64,000 nucleotides of DNA from Otatea glauca (lineage: Eukaryota; Streptophyta; Magnoliopsida; Poales; Poaceae), in assembly GCA_036346275.1 (NCBI GenBank), contig CM070717.1, forward strand, positions 11,219,178 to 11,283,177, in the 5' to 3' direction. The notes below the pieces were generated by a model that searched no databases, had not been told where the DNA came from, and was given only the letters and a program-made list of their open reading frames with translations. Position 1 is the stretch's first letter; each line of letters opens with the position of its first letter. Both the position numbers and the translations under genes were made by a program. Shown here piece by piece: positions 23,101 to 33,483 of the stretch.

Positions 23101-25387
23101 AATTACGCCATCATTGCTGTTGCCCTATTCTGTGCTGCTACTTTTCGCCGTCACCATCGCTGCTCTGGTGACTTTTGATCCCTGAGCCAACTCGTGCAAC
23201 TTCGCTTGAGACTTCTAATTTTAAGACAATGACCTGGTCTCATTGTTCCACTCTCCTTCGCCGAGCCCCTTGCTTACTTGAGAGGCCTCACTGCTCAATT
23301 CCATCACGATGTCACCTCTATTCATCTCTCTGGTCACCAGTAGCTTCATCGTGGTCTCCCCATTCCATTCCTATGTTCACCCGTGCCTTTCCGCCCCTAC
23401 CTCACTGCCGGCAAGCTCAGCAGTGAGCTTGGCCATGGACACCTCTACTGCTGCTCTATTCTAAGTGGCTAGCATATGGACCCCACTTATCAGCCAGGGT
23501 AGAGTGTCATTAGGATTAGTTTAATTTGTTTAATCATATTTAGTACTTATAATTCTATCACATGTGGTCCCGGTTAGAATTAATGACATAAATTATATTT
23601 CAAACTATGTTTTAGATTTGTGTAACTGACAGCTTGGTTTCTAAATTTTTGTAAAATCATGATCTTGCATAATCTGCAAAAATATTTGGATTTTTATTCT
23701 ATATGATTTTACTTGGTATTTCCTTGTGTTATCTGACTTTATACGATATATTTTGACGTCGCGGGAATACTTTGAAATTGATCCAAAGCAAAAGACAAGT
23801 GTTCAATAGCAAGGAAAGCACACCCTTTGACTATGTTGATCATATAATTTAATATTATGTATTTTATTTGCTCAGACTATCATGTATACGCATATTTTTA
23901 GTAAATTAGATATGTTGGTTAGATTGATAGTTATACCAACTCATTGCATTCTCCCTACCTTGAAAAATTGCCAATCTTATTGTTGTCACCCTTGAAATGA
24001 TATCCACAGCTTGTATGATTAATCATGGAATTTTATAATAAGTCTATGATATAGTTACTTAGGCATGCCTAGTTTATCGGTATGTTGGATGATAGAATGG
24101 ATACCACTTTCAAAATATAGGAATGGTAATGCTGCTAGATCAATGTGATCACCCTTGATATTTTACTATAAAACTAAACTCAAAAAGTATGGTTTTAACT
24201 TGAGCAAGATATGTATATATATCTTATGCTGTGAGGTAGGGACCTTGCATATGATGGTTAGTTGTTGGAGACTCTTGCTCGAGTCAGTTAAGGACCATGA
24301 ACTTATATGTTGTTGATGTAAGCCTTTCATACAACCACAGCTGTCTTTATGGGAAGATCGTAATAAGTTGTTTGGACCTAAACCTATACCCATGGTAGAT
24401 CAAAGTCGTGTGAGCACCAAGATAGCGGCTCAAGGGGGTTCCTACACAGGAAGCATATGGGGCCACAACTATCGACACAATGGTAGATTCCTCGGAGTCA
24501 ATAGGTCAAACTTCCTAGGGCAAAAATCCATTTGGTAGGGCAAGGTTGGGGTTGAGCAATGTAAAGAACATGTCATGATCCTTCAGTCGCACGCTACAGA
24601 AAGTGTGTTATACCGACAGGCAAAGATTATCATGTCTTGTGAGTAAAGTAGTACAATATCTGCAAAGTGTAAAACTAGAATAGTCTACCCCTAGCTATGG
24701 ACAAAACTTAGTGATGCCACAAAGGCTAGTCATGTTTTCAAAACTTGGTTGGGAAAGGAGAGCCATTTGTGATTATACTTAAGTTACTTACTCATTACTT
24801 TATATTAAATGTCAAATGCTCTTAAAAAATTCAATTGCAATCTATTATTCAAATATTGTATGAAAACTGCTTTATGCAAAACTAAAAAACCTGATAGGAT
24901 AGCCATTCCTTTGATATTGCATTGTATACTATATAATATTTGCTTAAATGTCATGTGGAGTACAATTTTCGTACTCACAATTGTTTGTTGAACATCATCA
25001 AAGCAAGAAGAATGAAACTTCTCAGTTGATTACTTCCATTGCCTCAGGTATTGGTGCGGATGACATCGGTTACTAAGGTTTAATCCCAATCTGTTGCATG
25101 TGGTGAGCTAAGGCATACTTAATGAAATTTTGGTTTTATTTATCGTTTATTTGGCTACTATTTATTTGTTATGCGAACTATTTGGCCAGTCAGACCCGTT
25201 TGTTAATAGTTTAACTGTATGAGCCTAGGTCCACATGTTTATTACTATTGTACCACTTTGATTATTTGCACATGTATGGATATAGCATGGCAATATTATT
25301 TGTGTGCACTAGACATTGATCATGAGACTTATACGGTATATACATAGGGATTGAAATTGCAAATTCCGGATCTCGAAAAAATCAACA
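23101..25387 (+). mobile_element. Degenerate LTR of TGTAACATCCC family (plus), 5' end missing
   Basis: The 3' end (25289-25387) aligns with the ends of the copies at 8391 and 37371 read in reverse: TGTGTGCACTAG, TTGATC, GGACT-like, TACGGTA and GAATTNGNNAATTC-like words, finishing near CAACA. A GACCCCACTTATCAGCC word near 23489 matches a GGACCCATGTGTCAG word in the 3.3-kb copy. The LTR start is absent, because the CACTA end directly abuts. The 23101-23480 part has no clear match. There is no convincing gene in this stretch. Confidence 0.5.
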
Positions 25388-26666
25388 AAGATTGCAGGCC
25401 TATATCATACAAGAGGATAGAATCATCCATTGATATCATTCCGGAACTTTTCATTTACAACCAACTGCAGGCTCATATCATACAACCGTGACAGTCGGAA
25501 CGGCCACCTCCAAAGCGTAATAATTAGACAGGACAAACTAAAAGAAGGGGAAAATAGGAAACACTAGTTGACACGGAATCCCCCAAAATGAAATACAACC
25601 GTAAAAGAATCACTAAAAAAAGGGAAACAATAGGCTGGTAGAAGAAAATCGCTTGATATTTCGATCTAGCGCTTGATTTGTTACAGTAGTAACTACGAAT
25701 ATCACTTACCAGCAGCATTTAGTTACATCATTGAACCAAGAAACAATGTTTACGAAAGGACATATGGACAGAATTGCGTAAAATAATATATACATATACA
25801 CAGACTCACTCGCCCATCAGTATTAGGAATACGTGATCCTGCCTGCACATTTAGTTACATTTCCAAAGCATCAGTTCACACTTCATAATAAGAAAACGCA
25901 AAATGTAAAAGATCATGCTAAATCAAAGGTATTTACTGCAAGAAAAGCATTATGTTGTGAAGTTTATGCTAGATCAAAGGTATTTACTACTATCCGAGGA
26001 GGGAGGATTGATTGGCTAACATACATAGCAGGAAGCATCAAGGGCCAGGATAGTTATTGCTTCACATAGTACTTGCTTGGCTGACAGTAAAAGGCAAGAC
26101 CTGACAGCAGGTAATCTTAGAACCCGAAGATGGCCTTGCAACCCAGTGTGTCATCTGTGCTAATGCAAAACTGCGACGCATCAGCACCTATTCACGCAGC
26201 ATTAACATGCCTGCCATCAAGTCCTCAGCCTTGCTTAATTGCAACTCCAACCAGTACAACATGGTGCACTCGTCAGTGCATATTCCGGTGCTCAGGCACC
26301 TAAGATCCTTACATGCAAATCTTGAGCCTTGAAGACGCCTGGACAAATGTCTTCCTAAGATTTGAGCTAAAAAGAGTACTCGTTGCTCCTTTCATACTAG
26401 TTATGTGGCACATTTTAAATGAGATCAACAGCAGAATTTTCCCAATCATCAATGTGGCTACAACAGTTAGGAATCATTGCCAAGCCTAGCACAGTTACCT
26501 GATTTGTGTAGAATCCTAAAAGATTTAAGTTGAGCTTATAAAGGAAAGTGAAAGGAAGCATAGTGAGCCATCTGACACACTAACTCCAACACATGCAGAA
26601 AAAACAAACAGAATCAATGATCAACCAATTATCTTTGATATCCTCCAGTAGTGACATATACCATCA
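25388..26666. other. Probable 3' flank/UTR of the minus-strand host gene
   Basis: There are no coding-like frames and no transposon ends. The stretch lies immediately downstream (minus strand) of the last exon. Two short direct copies of a GCTAGATCAAAGG-TATTTACT word occur near 25919 and 25971. It may hold the 3' untranslated region, but no polyadenylation site can be fixed by eye. Confidence 0.35.
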
Positions 26667-26816
26667 TCATAAACCTATCACAACCAAAGGACCATGTTCC
26701 CCTGCTCTACCAGAAATGAATGTCACAGATTCTGGTTGAAACGCCTCTGAAGATTTCATCTCTTCTTTTACTTCTGAAGTATCTACACCTTCTTGACCTC
26801 TGCATGATCCCCTTTT
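26667..26816 (-). other. In-frame open extension after the TAG stop
   Basis: 49 codons in the same frame as the last exon read as an acidic, protein-like tail (GVDTSEVKEEMKSSEAF, QPESVTFISGRAG) and end TGA at 26667-26669. They could be former coding sequence cut off by a premature TAG, or a chance open 3' UTR. Confidence 0.45.
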
Positions 26817-27167
26817 CTACTTTCTGTCCTTTCCTTTAACCTTCTGCTGGTCTGCCTCAAGCTTCACCTGATAACTTCTGCACATGCAGTGCAACAAAGC
26901 GCGAGCCAGTGTGTAGCTCCGGACAAAATACTTGAAACCTCTAGCTACTGCCAGCCTGAAGAGGTGGCCCAACTCTAGACCTTCAATACCACTCGAAAAT
27001 GCCAGCCTTGTTTTCTCCGGATTGCAGTTAAGTAGATCCGATCTACCGTGAACCAGAACTGTTTTCAGCTCTGAACAAACTCGTCCTGGCCCTCTTTCAA
27101 GTAATGGGATAATGACATCCTTGCCACTCTTCTTGCAAACATTTTTACGTTGATCATTTGATGTTAT
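26817..27167 (-). CDS. Last exon, unknown gene
   Basis: Acceptor CTCTCTAG, then 116 codons opening ITSNDQRKNVCKKSG, and a TAG at 26817-26819. Visible stretches are DVIIPLLERGPGRVCSELK, LVHGRSDLLNCNPEK, FSSGIEGLELGHLFRLAVA and LARALLHCMCRSYQVKLEA. The same frame stays open for a further 49 codons after TAG, to a TGA at 26667. Confidence 0.65.
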   Translation of the reverse strand: MTSNDQRKNVCKKSGKDVIIPLLERGPGRVCSELKTVLVHGRSDLLNCNPEKTRLAFSSGIEGLELGHLFRLAVARGFKYFVRSYTLARALLHCMCRSYQVKLEADQQKVKGKDRK

Positions 27168-28901
27168 CTAGAGAGAATTGATGGCAACAGGACGTGGTCA
27201 GATTATTTGAGCAAAGTTAATGATTTAAGCCATTAAGAAGGAACCATCAAACTCATACTTGGCATTTGGATGTCTCTGGACGAGCTTGGCTATTGTCCTC
27301 ATTTTCTTCCCCCCAGTCATCCCTATCAGTTCTCCAGGAATGAATGAAATCAGATTCACACTTCTTTTTCCTCTGCATCTGTTCACTTACTTTGTCCTGT
27401 TCATTATAATCATATGATTTAACTCTTGAAGGTATATCTCAAACAGCATATCCTTCTCTTAAATTCACCTGCCAGGAGCTCAGAAACAAAATATAGGCCA
27501 CAAATCTATGAAACATCCTAATTACATAGTCATCATCTGCTTGGATCAAGAAGCTCATAATGAATCAGGTGTTTCTCATCAAGAATTATACTCTTCTCAT
27601 AGCTGTACTAAAATGACTGCATCCATTCCTTTGTTTCTAGATCTGACCTTGTTGTCACCATTATCTAGAGACAGTGGATGGCAATAGATGTGCTACCATG
27701 CTTCACACAGAACAAACAAATGGAGAAATTTCTTCAAAATTGTCAATTACGCAAACAAAGTTAATGATTTTAAACACTGAGAAGGAAGCATGAAAGCAAT
27801 ATGATGTACTATCACAATTGACACAGAAAAAATGCATAAATTTCTTCAAAATTGTTCATTATGCAATCAGAGTTATGATTTTAAAGGTTGAGAAGGAACC
27901 ATGACATTCATAACTGAGATCTGAATATCACCTTAAAAGCCGGGTTACTTTTTTCCTCCCCTCTTTCTCCTTGTTGTTCCCAGTGGTGGCCCAGAACTTT
28001 ATTGGCTCAGAGTCAGGCTTCTTTTTTTCCGCTCCTCTTCCCTTAACTCATTTTGCTAATTAAAATCATATGACCTTAACAGTTAGGTATCTTCCAACAT
28101 TATTACAGAAACTGCATTGAACAGCATTCCGAGCCAACAAAAATTGCCCATGATAATCAGAAGCACCCCGGAATATACAAATAGCAAAATCAAAGGAAAC
28201 CACCAAAAGAACAATTTACTAAAATCCACTTATTCCTGAAGAAATCAACATTTTGTGGAAGGATCACAAGGGTGCAAGCACGAATCGTAAAGGAAAAACA
28301 AATGAATTTCAGCAATGCTTCCGTAAGAACTGCGCTTGGACAGATCTAACAGTAGTCCAGGAACATAAGGATGAGAAGAACTCTCATGTTTCAGTATTGG
28401 AAAATAACTGTACTCTACAAGCAACGATGATGAGAAGCATTCAAGCAAGAATCTCAAAGGGAAAAAAAACAAATGGTTTTCAGCAATGCTTCCATAAGAA
28501 CTGTGCTTGGACAGATTTAATTATAGTCCAGTCACTAAGGATGAGAAGAACCTGAGCTAGCGTTTCACGATATATTGTATTTTACGAGCAATTATGGTGA
28601 GAAACAACAAAACGTGAGCTCATGTGACAGTTTTATAATCTAATCTAACTGATAGAGAAGTCAAACGAACTTAAGCTAAATTACTATGCAAAATAAGCTT
28701 AATGAGAAGGAGTGACAGCTTTCAAACCCTAAGTCTCAGGGTGATTCCGTGAGATTGAGCAGGTCTTCTTCGAAGAGATTCCCCTGAATCATTAGATTGA
28801 GCAGGCCCTCTTGGGGTTTTCCTTATGAGATTCAGTGCTTTTAGGATGACAGGATCCTTTCTTTCTTTGCTTGATACTGTCTTACTGAAATGATCTTCTA
28901 T
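26817..28901 (-). CDS. Multi-exon host-type gene of unknown function
   Basis: Four exons read on the minus strand: 28901-28728, 28055-27949, 27396-27259 and 27167-26817. Each starts after an AG acceptor (CTGTAG, ATTAG, AACAG, TCTAG). The first three end at a GT donor (GTTTGA, GTAACC, GTATGA), and all junctions are phase 0. The joined product is basic and Lys/Arg-rich in the middle (RKKK clusters). It ends in an uncharged/hydrophobic segment (LELGHLFRLAVARGFKYFV) with Cys residues, then a Lys-rich tail before TAG. I do not recognise the family; a nuclear protein is only a guess from the basic clusters. The second exon needs one extra base to stay in frame. Further 5' exons are uncertain. Neighbours are all transposons. 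Confidence 0.6.
27259..27396 (-). CDS. Internal exon, copy of the Lys-rich module exon
   Basis: 46 codons, phase 0 at both ends: acceptor ATGAACAG, donor GTATGAG. It contains DKVSEQMQRKKKCESDF, then an acidic DRDDWGEENED stretch. It parallels exon 27949-28055 in position and in the E-x(2-3)-RKKK...DS/ESD pattern, which supports exon duplication. Confidence 0.62.
27608..27664 (-). pseudogene. Decayed copy of the last-exon 5' end
   Basis: It begins after CTCTAG exactly like the real last exon. The sequence on the intron side also aligns (TATCTAGAGACAGTGGATGG against TATCTAGAGAGAATTGATGG). It stays open for only 18 codons (MVTTRSDLETKEWMQSF) before TAG. It is probably skipped in the mature transcript. 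Confidence 0.5.
27949..28055 (-). pseudogene. Lys-rich module exon with one-base deficit
   Basis: The acceptor is TTTAATTAG and the donor GTAACC. The exon starts QNELREEERKK, and after a run of seven A it resumes in another frame as PDSEPIKFWATTGNNKEKEG. One more A in the run would make it 36 codons, phase 0 at both ends. It is either a real frameshift or a sequencing error in the homopolymer. Confidence 0.55.
28722..28901 (-). CDS. Exon with internal PAQS repeat, unknown gene
   Basis: The acceptor is CACTGTAG. 59 open codons begin IEDHFSKTVSSKERKD and include a short duplication (RGPAQSNDSGESL then RRRPAQSHG). The likely donor is GTTTGA after codon 58 (28728). The intron side again aligns with the other two acceptors (TATCTACAGTGAGTTGATGG), showing it belongs to the same repeated module. 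Confidence 0.6.
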   Translation of the reverse strand: MEDHFSKTVSSKERKDPVILKALNLIRKTPRGPAQSNDSGESLRRRPAQSHGITLRLRV

Positions 28902-29323
28902 CTACAGTGAGTTGATGGTAGGGTGTTCAGTTCATGTTTATGAGAAAGAAAAAACACGAGCAAAGAAAAAGCTTCGAAGTTGCTAGTTATGAGAATCAAG
29001 TTAACGATTTTGTTTAAAATCACATGACCTAGATCTTGAAGGTATATTTGTACATTTTATCCCAAAACTGCAGTCAAATAGCATGCCGTGCAACAAAAAA
29101 ATTCCATGACGACCAAAACGGTCAATTGGACTCCAAAAAATCGAATCAACAAACCTCAAAAAAAAAATTACCAGGAAGCTAAACAGATGATAAGCAACTC
29201 CAAGGCAACATAAATTCTCTAGCCAAGATGAACTAACAAAATTATAGACCTCCAAGCTATGAAACATCCAGATTAGGCCACAAAGTGACATATTAGGATT
29301 AACAACCTGAAAAGATCAAAACA

Positions 29324-29569
29324 TCATACAGCATAAGATTTACCGAAACTGACTTCTGCATCTATATAAGAATCACAAGCATTCAAGAAAGACGTATATG
29401 CCAACCATCGAGATATGTCATTTTGTCCATGGTAGCCATATGCCCTAGAGCCTACCCCGTATCCCAATAGTACAATGGCAAGCATATGGCTACCATAAAA
29501 ATTACCCTTCGACAATTTTGATGCAAGACTACCATACAATCTAATGTGCGTTTCAAGGCTCGAGTGCAC
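29324..29569 (-). other. Possible upstream exon or chance ORF
   Basis: An 81-codon open frame (SLETHIRLYGSLASKLSKG ... AYGYHGQNDISRWLAY) lies between the GC-rich start region and the first firm exon. A GTAAATC donor-like site lies near its end. It also contains a 13-bp inverted repeat (GGTAGCCATATGC), so part may be a decayed mobile sequence. No family is recognised. Confidence 0.3.
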
Positions 29570-29748
29570 AGCTGTTCTTGCCTATCGAAGCTAAATCGGC
29601 TCGTAAATCAAGAACTACTTGAGAGACAAGAATCGGCAAACAACAAGCCAGTTTTAGCAGATTCTTCTGAAAAACCAACAACGGAAGGAATCTAAGAACA
29701 GGAAGGATTCCAAGAAACCTCGAGAGAACTGCAGAATAAAGGAACTTG

Positions 29749-29930
29749 CCTGGGTAGGCAGCCGCGGCCATCGCGTAGCCGGCGCTGGTGGTGGAGGCGG
29801 AGCCGGGGCTGACGGCGCCGGCAGAGGTGGCATTGACGTTGGCGGAGGTCCGCCATGGCCGTCTTGGCCGCATCCCACCCCGTCGGGGATGAGCCCCCGC
29901 TCATGTGGGCCCCGCCGTTCCAACGTCATC
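29749..29930 (-). promoter_or_regulatory. GC-rich 5' region / candidate first exon of the unknown gene
   Basis: This is a sharp GC-rich block with three overlapping ATG-started frames (from 29929, 29904 and 29873). It ends at AG|GCAAGT, which fits the rare GC-AG intron donor. A GGGCCCAC box typical of plant promoters lies at about 29905-29912. The correct start cannot be chosen by eye. Confidence 0.4.
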
Positions 29931-31664
29931 TTTTGTTCCTCAACTTGACGTTTTTACCCTTCCAAAATTCGCAGTCTCCTTTAATTTTTGGGAAATTGTT
30001 GTACGAGCGTTCTTCTTTGGTGGGAGGAGCGAAGCAAAATATTTATAGTATGGGGACTGAATAGGAAAATTTACGAGCGTGTTTCTGGGTTGGCCTTCGA
30101 AGATTCCATATTGTTGAGGCTTTCTAAGTCCAATTTTTTTTTTGTCAGATGTAATTACTGTTGTGAAAAATGGCCTTCGAATGAACGATTAGTGGGCCAA
30201 TTAGTAGGTGACGATGACTATACCATCACAAATAGTTTAAACAGATGCAATTAGCGCTATGGAACACAATTAATTAATCGGCCGTTTTCCGATTAATCAT
30301 CCTTTTTCCCCATTTAATCACCAAAATAGATTATTTTAACTATTATGTAATTTATGATATTATGTGATAGTGTTTATAGTATGTATCTTTTGGATGAAGT
30401 GTAAACAATAAACTGTAAAACATGTTTTGTAGAGTTATAATTTAGAATAAACTTGGGTAAGTAAAATATTTCTAATTAATTTTAAATATAAATAAATATA
30501 TTAATAAGAATCATCCTTTAAATTTTAATTAATCGGATGTATTGAAATTAATCGTTTAGCGGTACTATGTTCGTCTATCAAGCGCATATCATTTTTCACG
30601 ACACTATATAATACGCCATGTATTAGAGCCCGGGGACTCCGACCCAGAGCCATGGTCCAGTCGCTCGCGTCCTCCTCCTCGTGCAACACGTGCATCGCGT
30701 GAGCATTGCTCGCTCTGCTCCGCTGCCCTCCTGTTGCCATGTGGGCCCTTGCGTAGACCATAGGGCAAACACCTGGTCACGAGCCTGTCACCCTCGTGCG
30801 TCGTCGTGTCCATCCGGCCTCCGTCGCCGGCCAAAAGACCTTGGGGAGGCGCTTACCTCCTCCCTCTGGCGCTTGCCTTTGCCCGACAGCATCACTGCCG
30901 CCTCCAGTTGTATTTATATGATTCCATTAACAAGAGGGCGCAACACTATCACTGGCCACTAAAGCGGAGAACGGGTCAACTCAGGCAAAAGGTAGCTAAA
31001 AACGGATCGGATACCTGCTCTTCTCGTAATCTAATCTATATTTTTTCTCTTGAATTCGGAACCAGATATGCGCTAGTCGGATACAAATACGAATCCGAGT
31101 TATTCAGGATATGGATAAGTGACGGATTCAGATCGAAAACGAATAAAGTTATACGGATAATGCACGCATACATAAAATAATATATGTTGAATCAAAACAC
31201 ATGAATACATGACTATAATAGTAAGTTATATGCTTTTTCATCAAAGGAGTAATGCCGAAAGTAAAATACAAGCTAGGATTGAATTTTCAGATAAGGGGTA
31301 ACTAGTCCTAGTTATTACAAAAACATGTTACAACCCAACTTCCAACAGCTTTTATTATCATGGAGCGAATATATGTTTATGAAAAATCTGAAAGAAACCT
31401 GCCATTAAGTAAGGTCAGTTGCAGTGGTAAATGATCATGTAACTGTGGCATTTTTAATGATTGAGTGATGATTCCTAACATGTTACAATTTTGTAACTTC
31501 TATTGCCATACCTTCACAAATCACAATCCATGGGGCCTGAATATGTTGTGGGCCTTGAATTTTACAAGCAGACCTGAAAATATGGGTAATGCTTTATTGC
31601 TGATGTATGTAAACAATTACCTTTTTCTAGAATAAGGCTAAAGTTTAAGATGAATTAAATATTA
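29931..31664. other. Intergenic stretch without firm genes
   Basis: 30100-30600 is AT-rich with no signal. 30620-30920 is GC-rich with several overlapping frames on both strands, none resembling a known protein. 30985-31155 is rich in CGGAT/ATCCG words and resembles the 34550-34710 region. No transposon ends could be fixed. Confidence 0.4.
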
Positions 31665-32810
31665 CTAGTATAGTGCCTGTGCTAACGCTATGATGGCAGT
31701 ACACCCGCTTATCAATTAAATGAGAAGATAAGTATGAATACAATAATAAAAGAGAAATTTAGAATTTTAAATGAATTTAGAAAGAAAAACGGAACTAAAT
31801 GGAGGTCGAATGGGCAAACACAGGCTCCCAAAAGATTTTAAATCAAGAAAGAGAAAGAAAAAAGAATTTTCTGATTTTAGATTATTTTTTTGCGGCTTCC
31901 ACGAGAGAGCAACAGTGCTCTCTAGGCTTAACCAAACACAAGGGAGGAAGGCGGGGGTGGCCGCGATCATGATGGGTCGGCAGACAGTGCGGCAAGACCG
32001 TCGGCGCCTGCGGGGGAGGAGTCACAGTTGCGATGAATTTCACCGAGAAAGATGATGGTGATGGCTTGGGTTACCTCCAAAATCCGGCGATTTTTACAAA
32101 AGAGAGCACTTGGGGATTTACGCAATGCGATGGGGTGGAGGAGAGCTCGTCGGCTTTTATAGCCCCGAAACAAGCATATTTATGGAAACCATAATTTGGG
32201 ATCAAATCAGATTGGGAGGAAATTTTGGCAATAAAGCACGAAATTTGGAGAATTAACACCATAGATGGAAAGAGGAGATTTGGTGCGGGATTGATGAAGC
32301 TTTGGAGCTTCTTTCTTGCTTTAATGGAGGGAGGGAAGAGAAGAAGCTTCTCTGGTTTGGGTTGCAGCTAGAAGAAGCTACAGGTGGGTTGTCTTCATTT
32401 TTTTAAATATAGAAGAATTTTTGAAAAGATAGCACATTAGGTTAAAAAATTCTAAAAAACTCTAAAAAAACTCTCGATTATTTTGTACTTAATAAAATTA
32501 TTTTTTAAAAAAAGTTAAATTATAAATTTGCCGAGGCACGGCGGCCGCAAGGTCGCCGACCAGCAACCTCGCCGTGTCGGCAAAGCCACCGATGACGACC
32601 GTGAAGCCATTGCAGACCTGCGTTCTCCCGACCGCGCTGCCCCGACCGCCGCGTGCAATCTTCCGGCCGCGCTGCCCCATCTCCTAGTTTCCTTTTCCCA
32701 GCACATAATGTATGGTCCTTTCCTTTTCCAGGACGTTTGTTTCCTTTTCCTTGTTGATGCTGGAGGTGAGGGAAGGTCTGTTGTGGGCCACAGGGATGAT
32801 TTTGAAAAAA

Positions 32811-32985
32811 TAAACTGCGCTCGCCGACCGCTGTATCCACAAGGAAAAAAGATAAAAATTAAACAGTGCTCGCCGGCCGCTGGTTCCGCGAGAAAAAATT
32901 GAAAAAAATTAAGCTGTACTCACAGACCGTTGGTTCCTTAGATAAAAATGAAAACAAAAATTCAGCGCTCTCCGTGCGCTGAAAT
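32811..32985. repeat. Four-unit tandem repeat, about 50-bp period, inside Helitron
   Basis: Units begin at 32811, 32860, 32910 and 32961. Each contains an A-rich lead followed by a GCGCTCGCCGACCGCTG-like core. Confidence 0.8.
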
Positions 32986-33070
32986 TAGGCTCTATGGGGC
33001 TAGATCCGTAAAAAAGTCTCAAGAAGAGTCATATTCAGAAAAAAAAATACGATCACAATGCCAGGAAAAT

Positions 33071-33257
33071 AAAAAATTCAAGTCTTGTTTCCTTGCATGC
33101 GGATCCTCCCTGATTATTTCCTTGTTTGATTCGCCCTCCTTCCAAATATGTAGTACGTACAATTTTGGCAAGTAAAAAATTCAAGTCCGGTTTCCTTGCA
33201 TGCGGATCCTCCTTATTTATTTCCTTGTTTGATTCGCTCTCCTTCCAAATATGTAGG
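33071..33257. repeat. Two-copy tandem repeat, 103-bp period, inside Helitron
   Basis: Copies at 33071 and 33174 share TTTCCTTGCATGCGGATCCT and TTCCAAATATGTAG with few changes. A GGTCTGTTGTGGGNCACA word also recurs at 32775 and 33266. Confidence 0.85.
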
Positions 33258-33483
33258 TGGGGGAGGTCTGTTGTGGGTCACATGGATGATTAGACACACT
33301 AAATAATGACCATCGGATGTGGGTGAGTAAAGCTGACGAAAGATCCGAGATGTTCATTTTGATGAATGCAAGTTTCGAGGGACATTTTGTTGGGTGCACG
33401 AACGTTAGGCCATCTCTAGTGAGGTGCATTATTTAGGGTGGACGTAGCAAAAATTGCTTACATGCATTATAAAGGGGTATAGA

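Larger units (their letters stand above)
31665..33483 (-). mobile_element. Second non-autonomous Helitron
   Basis: On the minus strand it starts TCTATACCCCTTTATAATGC and ends TAGCACAGGCACTATACTAG. The host bases are A (33484) before and T (31664) after, with no target duplication. The 3' end resembles that of the Helitron at 2898. Length 1819 bp, with no Rep/helicase. It holds GC-rich islands (31940-32050, 32520-32700) that may be captured exons, plus two tandem arrays. Confidence 0.8.

Noticed and set aside
28211..28560. Direct repeat pair (around 28265-28390 and 28440-28550) as a coding exon pair
   Set aside because: The repeat is real, but neither strand gives a sustained frame with splice sites; it fits intron sequence between the firm exons.
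32520..32902. Overlapping plus and minus ORFs of more than 100 codons as genes
   Set aside because: Both strands are open because of a GC-rich island inside the Helitron; no domain, and the 3' parts run through the 50-bp tandem array.
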